Assembly (NCBI GenBank): GCA_018262795.1
Contig: JADFDM010000008.1
Coordinates: 156,491 to 220,490 of the forward strand
DNA from: Sphingobacteriales bacterium
Lineage (GTDB): Bacteria; Bacteroidota; Bacteroidia; Chitinophagales; LD1
DNA: 64,000 bases
Direction: 5' to 3'
Shown here: positions 57,993 through 64,000 of the stretch, piece after piece
Layout: each line of letters begins with the position of its first letter
Position numbering within the stretch: position 1 is the stretch's first letter
The notes under the pieces: generated by a model
What the model saw: only the letters and a program-made list of their open reading frames with translations
The model's database searches: none
Told to the model about the DNA's origin: nothing
Position numbers and translations under genes: made by a program

Positions 57993-58745
57993 ATGGATGA
58001 TAAAAACATAAAAGACTTCGACCGGTATATTGAGCAAAGCATGAATGAAAATTTTGTGGAGCCACCATTTGGTATGTGGAATAGAATCTCCGCTGAATTG
58101 GGTCATACTCCGGTCGAGGAAGTACCGCCAGTGGCAAACCCTATGCTTCCCAAAGCGATATTGGTAGGTTTTGTGGCAGGTGCTTTGGTAATTGGCTCAT
58201 TAATTACCGGATGGATTGTTTACAATGGCCATTCCGTAAATTCAACAACGAGCGAAACTTCCGTTTATCACTACAATGGCAAACAACAAAATTTGACTAA
58301 GAGTGCTGAAGTAGCAACTGAGAATATTAGAGAAGAGGTAGTGGTGGCACCGCCCGCTACTATTGAACCTATAAATATCTCCGCAAAAACTGTTGCGGTG
58401 GCTACAATTAAAACGCTGAACAGCGAAAAGTCCCTACGCAATTCTATCACTTCCGGTGATGTTCCGGTGCCTACTCAGAAACTTCCGATAGATAAGGAGA
58501 GCAAAGTACAAGAACCCTATTATTTCCCTCCCGTGGATATTGATGTGCCTGCAACTGATTCCCATTCGCAAATTGCTTCTGACAACGAGTTGGATAATCA
58601 GGATTTAGAGGAGTCTAAAGACAACGACTCAAAGAAACTTATTTCATCCTCTGGTGAGCAACGCATCAAATTCAGAAAGAAAAGAAAGTCGTCTTGGAAC
58701 TATCCGCATATTATTCGAACCAAGAAAAATAGGAACCATTATTAA
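57993..58745 (+). CDS. Probable single-pass anti-sigma factor
   Basis: A 250-residue protein with one membrane helix at about 51-72 and a cytoplasmic N-terminal segment (FDRYIEQSMNENFVEPPFGMWNRIS) of the kind found in Bacteroidota ECF partners. About 170 periplasmic residues are low-complexity and end in a very basic tail (KFRKKRKSSW). No zinc-binding ZAS motif is seen, so the anti-sigma role rests on position and topology. Confidence 0.7.
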   Translation: MDDKNIKDFDRYIEQSMNENFVEPPFGMWNRISAELGHTPVEEVPPVANPMLPKAILVGFVAGALVIGSLITGWIVYNGHSVNSTTSETSVYHYNGKQQNLTKSAEVATENIREEVVVAPPATIEPINISAKTVAVATIKTLNSEKSLRNSITSGDVPVPTQKLPIDKESKVQEPYYFPPVDIDVPATDSHSQIASDNELDNQDLEESKDNDSKKLISSSGEQRIKFRKKRKSSWNYPHIIRTKKNRNHY

Positions 58746-58754
58746 AATGTATCG

Positions 58755-58787
58755 AAAACGGGGCACAATAATTCAGCCCCGTTTTTT
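58755..58787 (+). terminator. Intrinsic terminator of the sigma/anti-sigma operon
   Basis: AAAACGGGGC (58755-58764) pairs perfectly with GCCCCGTTTT (58776-58785) around an 11-nt loop, with the T-run merging into the right arm. It lies 10 nt after the anti-sigma stop and before the DUF5686 start. Confidence 0.88.
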
Positions 58788-58800
58788 ATTTTCATGGTAC

Positions 58801-61347
58801 ATGCGGCACTTTCTCTTTGTCTTTTTTGCCAGTTTTATTTCAGCCCCGATTCAGGCTTTCACTGTTCATGGAATTGTGACAGATGTAAATGGACAAGGTC
58901 TTTCATACGCTAATATTTATGTAAAGGGAACTTCAGAGGGAACTTCTGCTAATGCGAAAGGCGAATACACCATAGAAGTAGAGAAAGGTCACCACGAACT
59001 GGTGTTTCAATACATGGGATTTCAGCAGCAAATAGAGGAGGTGAATGTAGAAAGAAACATGGAGTTGAATGTAACGCTGCAAGTACAACAATTTGAAATT
59101 AAGGATGTAGTAATAAATGCAAGTGACGATCCGGCTAATGAAGTGATCAGAAAAGCCATAGCGCGCAGAAAACATTTTTTAGATGTGGTAGAAAGTTATT
59201 CGTGCAATGCTTACATCAAAGGGATGAATAGAATTCTGGAGGCTCCTTTTTGGGCAAAGAGTCGCTTGAAGAAAGCGGGGATTACCCTTGGAGCCAACGG
59301 TATCCTTTATTTAAGTGAATCGGTCTCCAAATTATATTATCAAAAGCCTAATAAATTTCATGAGGTTATCTATTCTTCTAAGGTAAGCGGTAGCCCGCAG
59401 GGTTTTACTTTTAACTCTGCTCAGAATTTCTTCTTCAACTTTTATGAAAAGAATATCACTATCCCGGTTATTGCTGCCAGACCTTTTATTTCTCCTTTAG
59501 CAGACAATGCTTTCTACTATTACAAATTTCACATGCTCGGGGCCTATAAAGAGGGAGATCGTTTAATCAATAAAATTTTAGTGACCCCTAAACGCAAAAC
59601 AGATCCTTGTTTTAGTGGGGTGTTAAGCATTGTTGAGGACAACTGGAACATTCATTCGCTGGAGCTGTATCTCACCAAGAATAATGGGATTCAATACGTA
59701 GATTCTTTGAAAATTACACAGTATTTCATTCCTGTGAAAGACGATATCTGGCTGGCTTCGCAACAAAGGTATGATGCTACAGCGAGTTTCCTCGGAATTA
59801 AAGGAGATGGTTATTATCTCGGTATTTTCAAAAACTACGAACTGAATAACAACTTTGGAATTCAGCCGGTCGCTAAAAATGATTCTCTTAAAACCACTAA
59901 AAAACTTACCGCTAAAAAGCAGAAGAAGGAAGAGAAAAAATTAGAGAAGAAGATATTTACCCCGGAGATTATCAAAATTGAAAATATTGCTAACAAACGC
60001 GATACCGCTTATTGGGATAGTATTCGCCCCGTTCCTTTGACTGAATTGGAGATAAACGACTATGAAGTGAAGGACAGCATTCAGGTCATTAAAGAGTCAA
60101 AAGAATTTAAAGACAGTACTGACAAGGAGTTGAATAAACCCACTTTCGTTTCCATTCTGCTGGGATATAATTTTCGAAAGCAAAGTAAAAACTTAGTGGT
60201 GCAAATGCCATCGTTGCTCGGCTTGGTAAATTATAACACGGTAGAAGGACTTAATTTTCAGTTAAAGTTTAATATCCGGAAGAAGATTGATGAGGATCGA
60301 AGATGGATTTCCTTTGAGCCGGTGTTGCGCTACGGAGTTGGCAACAATAGTTTTAATGCAAAGGGCACGATTACGTTTCGGAATAGTCAGATACATGATG
60401 AGTATATGTCCATTAGTGGAGGAAAGTTCATCAGCCAGATCAATGAAGCGCAACCGCAGCCTTATTTTGGCAATACATGGAAAACCCTTGTGTTTAAATG
60501 GAATGACCTGAAAATCTACGAGCAGTACTTTGTTAGAGCCAGCTATTCCAGAGAAATTTATAATGGCATATACGGATCGTTGGCAGTTTTGTATGCCAAG
60601 CGTTATCCGCTTGAAAATGTGAGTCATGTTTTCATTTTTAAAAGCGTAAAAAATGACTTTACCCCTAATGGCGTGGACTTGCCCGGTGTGACCACCGAAA
60701 CTGACAATATTTCTAAGCACAGTGTTCTTCGATTTGATTTGCGCTTCACTTTCCGATTTGGGCAGAAATACATTACGCGCCCCGACTATAAAATACGAAC
60801 CGGCTCAAAATATCCTGAGCTTACACTCATTGTAAAGCAAGCAGTTCCGGCTTCTGGATTTAGCGACTTGAATTATAATTTTATCGAAGCTCGATTAGCC
60901 GGACGAGTTTCTATGAAATTGCTTGGAACACTTCATTATCGCTTTGGTGGGGGCGGCTTTCCCTATGCGAAGCGGATTGAATATTCTGACTACAAACATT
61001 TTTATGGAAATTTCCTGACGCAAGGGGAAACTGATTTGCTCGGTTTTTTTACCATAAAATATTATAGGCACAGCACGAAGGATTATTTTGCTGAAGCGCA
61101 CTTAGAGCAACATTTCGGAGGAGTTTTATTCGGCAGAATACCCGGTATCAATAAACTCAAATTATATGAAGTGCTCGGTTTTCATTTTCTATATACTCCT
61201 ACAAGGCAGCAATATTTTCAGTTAGATGCGGGCATTGAAAATATTTTCAAAGTTTTACGGGCCGATTTTATTGCAGGCTTTGGCTCCGGCAAAAAGGAGT
61301 ATTATTTCGGAGCTCGTTTGGGCTTGGCACTTAGCTTTGAGCGATGA
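58801..61347 (+). CDS. CarboxypepD_reg-like / DUF5686 outer-membrane-type protein
   Basis: An 848-residue protein. The open frame reaches back to 58654, but that would read through the anti-sigma gene and its terminator; ATG 58801 gives a proper signal peptide (RHFLFVFFASFISAPIQA), so I chose it. Residues about 23-100 are a carboxypeptidase-regulatory-like beta domain (VHGIVTDVNGQGLSYANIYVKG). The rest is the DUF5686 region, with a charged linker (about 360-420) and a C-terminal part rich in aromatic beta-strands ending GARLGLALSFER, as in outer-membrane barrels. The function is unknown. Confidence 0.85.
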   Translation: MRHFLFVFFASFISAPIQAFTVHGIVTDVNGQGLSYANIYVKGTSEGTSANAKGEYTIEVEKGHHELVFQYMGFQQQIEEVNVERNMELNVTLQVQQFEIKDVVINASDDPANEVIRKAIARRKHFLDVVESYSCNAYIKGMNRILEAPFWAKSRLKKAGITLGANGILYLSESVSKLYYQKPNKFHEVIYSSKVSGSPQGFTFNSAQNFFFNFYEKNITIPVIAARPFISPLADNAFYYYKFHMLGAYKEGDRLINKILVTPKRKTDPCFSGVLSIVEDNWNIHSLELYLTKNNGIQYVDSLKITQYFIPVKDDIWLASQQRYDATASFLGIKGDGYYLGIFKNYELNNNFGIQPVAKNDSLKTTKKLTAKKQKKEEKKLEKKIFTPEIIKIENIANKRDTAYWDSIRPVPLTELEINDYEVKDSIQVIKESKEFKDSTDKELNKPTFVSILLGYNFRKQSKNLVVQMPSLLGLVNYNTVEGLNFQLKFNIRKKIDEDRRWISFEPVLRYGVGNNSFNAKGTITFRNSQIHDEYMSISGGKFISQINEAQPQPYFGNTWKTLVFKWNDLKIYEQYFVRASYSREIYNGIYGSLAVLYAKRYPLENVSHVFIFKSVKNDFTPNGVDLPGVTTETDNISKHSVLRFDLRFTFRFGQKYITRPDYKIRTGSKYPELTLIVKQAVPASGFSDLNYNFIEARLAGRVSMKLLGTLHYRFGGGGFPYAKRIEYSDYKHFYGNFLTQGETDLLGFFTIKYYRHSTKDYFAEAHLEQHFGGVLFGRIPGINKLKLYEVLGFHFLYTPTRQQYFQLDAGIENIFKVLRADFIAGFGSGKKEYYFGARLGLALSFER

Positions 61348-61580
61348 GTGTATATAGTTGGCTATGATTTTATTATTGCGAATTGCCGAATACTATTTTG
61401 GTTAGCGCCACTCAGGGGGGCTTTTTCTATTTTATCTTTTCTTTTATCCAGTCCAGGTCGCTGATTTCGGGGTTGCTGATTAGGAAAGCCTTTAATTTTG
61501 GGAGTGCATGCGCAATAATCATTCTTCCCTCGCATGGTCTGCCGTAGGCGACCCCGCGAAGGCACTTTGAACACGAGGGT
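61348..61580. other. Intergenic spacer before the transposase remnant
   Basis: No complete gene is recognised. On the reverse strand a short frame from about 61523 reads MIIAHALPKLKAFLISNPEI and stops after KEKIK at about 61428, which looks more like a decayed C-terminal fragment than noise, but I cannot identify it. Confidence 0.3.
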
Positions 61581-61800
61581 AAGTTTGATTCAAGAATTAC
61601 AACCTATAAGTTTTGGCAAGAAGGTAATCATGCTATTTACTTGCTGCCAACCAAGGCTAAAATGTTAAATGAAAAAAATGAATTAAATTCATAACAATCC
61701 TGTAAAAGAAGGAATTGTTCATCACGCCCATGAATATTTATATAGTTCTGCAAGAGATTATTCAGGATTAAAAGGAATGGTAAATGTTAGCTTGGTTTAA
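61581..61800 (+). pseudogene. Decayed REP-associated (Y1/RAYT) transposase, C-terminal part
   Basis: One frame from 61581 reads KFDSRITTYKFWQEGNHAI; after a shift of frame near 61670 a second reads IHNNPVKEGIVHHAHEYLYS and then SARDYSGLKG, ending at TAA 61798-61800. A stop codon (TAA) replaces the expected Tyr before IHNNPV. These are the C-terminal blocks of the Y1_Tnp proteins that mobilise REP palindromes. The N-terminal HUH motif and the catalytic Tyr region are absent, so the gene is dead. Confidence 0.8.
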
Positions 61801-61839
61801 AATAGGCGTTGCAAACGCCAAAATAGAAGCATCCTGGTC

Positions 61840-61989
61840 AGCTTGGCTCGGACTAAGCTACAGACGTGGATAAGCGGGGGTTATATTCAAGAAATATTAG
61901 GTCATAAAAGCCGCAAGACCACAGAGATATACACCCACGTAAGCCGTAAGAATTTTCAAAAAATAGTAAGCCATTTTGATACCTTGTGA
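61840..61989 (+). pseudogene. Tyrosine recombinase/integrase C-terminal remnant
   Basis: From 61882 to the TGA at 61987-61989 the frame reads IQEILGHKSRKTTEIYTHV and then SRKNFQKIVSHFDTL. This is the C-terminus of XerC/XerD-like phage integrases: LGHKS is the box with the second catalytic His/Lys region, and the Tyr of EIYTHV is the DNA-attacking residue. Upstream the frame is scrambled (no R...HxxR box), so only the end of the gene survives. Confidence 0.8.
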
Positions 61990-62022
61990 AAAAAATAGGG
62001 ATATTTGGTTACAGCCATTTTA

Positions 62023-62075
62023 TGGCACATGTCTATCTAAAAGCAGATAGATATGTGCCACGGAGTGGCACATAT
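62023..62075. repeat. Two overlapping, mutually exclusive hairpins
   Basis: TGGCACATGTCTATCT (62023-62038) can pair with AGATAGATATGTGCCA (62045-62060; 15 of 16 bases). The second arm can instead pair perfectly with the next one: ATATGTGCCAC (62051-62061) with GTGGCACATAT (62065-62075) over a GGA loop. Lying ~225 bp after a RAYT remnant, these look like REP-type palindromes. Confidence 0.75.
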
Positions 62076-62081
62076 AAACGA

Positions 62082-62090
62082 GTTAGCGGC
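62082..62090 (+). other. attC-like core motif
   Basis: GTTAGCGGC is the reverse complement of the GCCGCTAAC at 63720-63728. The two copies flank the two ORFs of this accessory segment. It resembles the GTTRRRY side of integron attC sites but does not match it exactly. Confidence 0.3.
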
Positions 62091-62183
62091 AACCTTTTTT
62101 GCAAATTTTCGACAAGGTTGTGTAGGGTAGTCGCTTAAAGACAAAAGACAAAAACAAGGGCGAAGCCCATCGGCTATGCTTCA

Positions 62184-62244
62184 GCAAAATAAAAGAGATG
62201 ATGCTCGTCTATTTTTTAAACTTGAATCATCCCTTTTATTTTGC
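62184..62244. repeat. 19-bp inverted repeat upstream of a secreted-protein gene
   Basis: GCAAAATAAAAGAGATGAT (62184-62202) and ATCATCCCTTTTATTTTGC (62226-62244) pair at 18 of 19 positions around a 23-nt loop. The pairing can continue into the outer CAGC/GCTG bases if a 2-nt bulge is allowed. It ends 81 nt before the ATG at 62326. Confidence 0.7.
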
Positions 62245-62325
62245 GCTGACGCTCAAATACAAACAGCCAACAGCCGAATGCCTATTAAAACTTTTATTTT
62301 CACTTCATCAAAACCCATTTAACCC

Positions 62326-62943
62326 ATGAGAGTATTACTGTTACCAATTTTTCTACTTGCGTTTTTATGTAACTACAGTCAAGTTTTGACAGCAACAGTT
62401 TTTTTGGATTCTACTACAAAGAAAATTACTTACGACACGATTCTCAGTTTTCCTGAGTTAAGCAAAGCTGCTCTGTATCAGCAATGCGGTAAATATTTCA
62501 TGTTGGGTAGCATCAACAAACAAAAGGGAATGCTCTCATCTGGCGACAACATGCTTTACTCCGACACCAACGAATTTATTGTTACAGGAATTTACAAAAC
62601 CTTTTACAGACCAAGGATAAGCACTGCCGACTATAACTGCATTTTCAATTTGCGTTTAAGATTCAAAGATGGTAGGGTGAGAGTTACATTCTCTGACTTC
62701 ACCTTGTATCCTTATGAACTTAAATCGAGTTCATTCGGATGGTTTGGCTCAAATGGTTTTGGTATGGGTAGCACCAAGACACCGACAATGCTTGACGGTA
62801 AGCCAGTAGAGCCAATGTATCTGAAAGGGAAAACAAAGAGACGGAATAAACTCTTCCCTTTAATGAACAGACAAGTAAATAAAGTAATGACCGAACTCAT
62901 TACATACCTTAAATTGCCTAAAGACAAAGAAGATAATTGGTAA
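62326..62943 (+). CDS. Secreted protein of unknown function (DUF4468-like)
   Basis: A 205-residue protein with a signal peptide (LLPIFLLAFLCNYS). The mature part alternates short strands (ITYDTILSFPELSKAALYQQ, NCIFNLRLRFKDGRVRVTFSDFTLYP) in the pattern of the Bacteroidota DUF4468 TBP-like fold, a tentative match. The C-terminus is basic and helical. It starts an accessory segment and lies 4 nt upstream of a membrane protein gene, so the two are likely co-transcribed. Confidence 0.7.
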   Translation: MRVLLLPIFLLAFLCNYSQVLTATVFLDSTTKKITYDTILSFPELSKAALYQQCGKYFMLGSINKQKGMLSSGDNMLYSDTNEFIVTGIYKTFYRPRISTADYNCIFNLRLRFKDGRVRVTFSDFTLYPYELKSSSFGWFGSNGFGMGSTKTPTMLDGKPVEPMYLKGKTKRRNKLFPLMNRQVNKVMTELITYLKLPKDKEDNW

Positions 62944-62947
62944 CAAA

Positions 62948-63526
62948 ATGGAGACAGCAGAAGATAAAACAAAAAGATACGAGGAGCGACATCGCTTCTG
63001 GACTGACAAAGCATTCAGCCAACTTTCTATGTCTATTGAGGTTATGTTTGCTTTGACAGTTGGCGTTCTTGGTTTCATTTTAAGCAGTGACAAAATCTCA
63101 TACAAATTTTGCTCATGCAGTTGCCATTGTGCTTGCAACCTTACAACACTTATTTTACTTGTTTCCGTAGCGACAATTGTATTCTCTATTTTTTTTGGAC
63201 TGCTAAGTATGATTTCCAGGAACTTGGATTTACGCCTAACAAGGCACATAACTTACTTGAGAAAGAAAAATCACGCAAACATTAACAGTGAAGAAAAAGA
63301 TTCCATTCACTTTGGCTGGTTTGGACTATTGAAAATTTTCTTCTGTGACTATAAAAGTATAGGGTCGCAAGAGTATGCGAATCCTCGCTTTATGGAACGC
63401 TTCAAAGAATTACGTGGGACTACTAAATGCTTGGGAAATCTGACTTGGCGTTATAGCAAGTATCAAATCGTTTTTTTGTTTCTTGGCATTGTATTCTATG
63501 TTTTTTATCGCGTAGCCAACACTTGA
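62948..63526 (+). CDS. Membrane protein of unknown function, three predicted helices
   Basis: A 192-residue protein with hydrophobic segments at about 30-50, 72-98 and 168-188. A cysteine-rich stretch (FCSCSCHCACN) joins the first two helices, which is unusual and could bind metal or form disulfides. The central ~65 residues are charged and probably cytoplasmic. I recognise no family. It is translated right after the DUF4468-like gene. Confidence 0.65.
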   Translation: METAEDKTKRYEERHRFWTDKAFSQLSMSIEVMFALTVGVLGFILSSDKISYKFCSCSCHCACNLTTLILLVSVATIVFSIFFGLLSMISRNLDLRLTRHITYLRKKNHANINSEEKDSIHFGWFGLLKIFFCDYKSIGSQEYANPRFMERFKELRGTTKCLGNLTWRYSKYQIVFLFLGIVFYVFYRVANT

Positions 63527-63539
63527 CAAATGCATCCAC

Positions 63540-63610
63540 GCAAATGCGCTCCCATTTTGTTTTGCTCTGTTTGTTAGGTAAAGAATTAAAACAAAAAGCG
63601 AGCGCATTGC
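63540..63610. repeat. Long imperfect hairpin after the membrane protein gene
   Basis: GCAAATGCGCTC (63540-63551) pairs with GAGCGCATTGC (63600-63610; one bulge), and TTTTGTTTT (63555-63563) with AAAACAAAA (63588-63596). The 24-nt loop carries GTTAGGT. It starts 13 nt after the stop codon. Confidence 0.6.
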
Positions 63611-63685
63611 CGCGCAGGGGTTTTGTCTTTCGTTTGACAGTGACGCGCTTCGTTGACAGGCAAAGAAAATGTCCGCTTTAATTTT

Positions 63686-63715
63686 TTACTGATGTCCACC
63701 GGTGGACATCAGTAA
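63686..63715. repeat. Perfect 30-bp palindrome
   Basis: The arm TTACTGATGTCCACC (63686-63700) is followed at once by its exact reverse complement (63701-63715), giving a loopless 15+15 palindrome centred on CCGG. Confidence 0.9.
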
Positions 63716-63717
63716 GG

Positions 63718-63769
63718 CAGCCGCTAACATCGCATTGCCAAAAGCGCGGGTGATGTCGTTAGTGGTAGC
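63718..63769. other. attC-like imperfect hairpin
   Basis: CAGCCGCTAACATC (63718-63731) can fold onto GATGTCGTTAGTGGTAG (63752-63768): CCGCTAAC pairs with GTTAGTGG (one G-T wobble), a 3-nt bulge follows, then ATC with GAT. Inverted CTAAC/GTTAG cores with an extrahelical bulge over ~52 bp are the layout of an integron attC site, although the core does not match RYYYAAC/GTTRRRY exactly. Confidence 0.3.
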
Positions 63770-64000
63770 TTTGTTCTTTCTTTTTAGTTTAGTGTTTGCG
63801 GACAGTTGAGCGCATTTTTAACCGCGCCTTCGGCAATCCGTGAAACGTCAGGCTGTGAAATAACCCCCTCATTGGTTTTTATCGGCAAAAAAACCTTCAT
63901 AGGCTTTTTGTATAGAGCACTTTAAAGCGATTTGAGCTTGCTGTTTTTCAGGCAGCTATTCTTCCCCCAAAATTTTGAAGAGCGTAAAAGAGCTGTAAAC
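63770..64000. other. Accessory intergenic DNA to the window edge
   Basis: No complete gene is recognised. On the reverse strand a short frame (63869-63955) reads QIALKCSIQKAYEGFFADKN and stops; an in-frame TAG at 63956-63958 separates it from more open sequence up to the edge. It may be the 3' end of a decayed gene. A GAGCGCATT word near 63812 repeats the arm of the 63540 hairpin. Confidence 0.3.

Noticed and set aside
61362..61574. 70-codon leftward frame as a gene
   Set aside because: It is Arg/Pro/Gln-rich without structure; another frame on the same strand looks more like a decayed fragment.
63869..63955. 28-codon leftward fragment near the window edge as a gene
   Set aside because: It is preceded in frame by a TAG and has no identifiable family; kept only as a possible remnant.
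1..64000. tRNA, rRNA or CRISPR features
   Set aside because: No cloverleaf with the TTC-loop consensus, no rRNA signature and no short regularly spaced direct repeats were seen by eye; a tRNAscan-SE and CRISPR search would settle this.

Overview
The window comes from a Bacteroidota chromosome, most like the free-living Chitinophagia/Sphingobacteriia/Saprospiria part of the phylum. The evidence is type IX secretion (T9SS) C-terminal sorting domains of type A and type B on four very large secreted proteins, SprB-type repeats, a Bacteroidota-style serine palmitoyltransferase, a DUF5686/CarboxypepD_reg protein, an ECF sigma with a membrane anti-sigma partner, and promoter-like TTG-N20-TAnnTTTG elements. 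Base composition is moderately AT-rich and quite even, except in the last ~2.7 kb.

Layout. 1-1864: the start of clpC (leftward, cut by the window edge), a STAS-domain anti-sigma-antagonist protein and ribonuclease Z. 1926-21364: a ~19.5 kb, almost entirely rightward surface-glycan-type locus: DegT/WecE sugar aminotransferase, Wzm/Wzt-type ABC exporter with a cargo-recognition C-terminal domain, three radical SAM proteins (two are long paralogues with an N-terminal twitch domain), a sulfotransferase on the other strand, a methyltransferase, a UbiA-family prenyltransferase coupled to an asparagine synthetase, a transglutaminase-like lipoprotein, two glycosyltransferases, an SGNH hydrolase/acyltransferase and a TMTC-like membrane glycosyltransferase with TPRs. 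This is the best candidate in the window for an undescribed biosynthetic system. 21558-32396: three T9SS cargo proteins (Asp-box propeller, PNGase F-like, and a 1947-residue choice-of-anchor-L/SprB-repeat adhesin), followed by a LuxR-type response regulator.

33907-61347 is mostly housekeeping and membrane genes: PD40 lipoprotein, NADP isocitrate dehydrogenase, NDH-2, rhomboid protease, penicillin-acylase family amidase, CAP-domain protein, endonuclease/exonuclease/phosphatase protein, QueG, ArsR-type regulator, serine palmitoyltransferase with an unknown neighbour, a choice-of-anchor-B T9SS protein, a two-subunit methylcrotonyl-CoA-type carboxylase beside branched-chain aminotransferase (together a leucine-catabolism set), RdgB, an ECF sigma/anti-sigma pair and a DUF5686 protein. 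Four clear intrinsic terminators are visible.

61348-64000 is accessory DNA: decayed remnants of a REP-associated (Y1/RAYT) transposase and of a tyrosine recombinase, several strong hairpins including a perfect 30-bp palindrome and a pair of mutually exclusive hairpins, two unknown ORFs (one secreted DUF4468-like, one membrane), and attC-like GTTAG/CTAAC motifs around them. I saw no rRNA, tRNA or CRISPR array. All calls come from reading the sequence; no database search was run.
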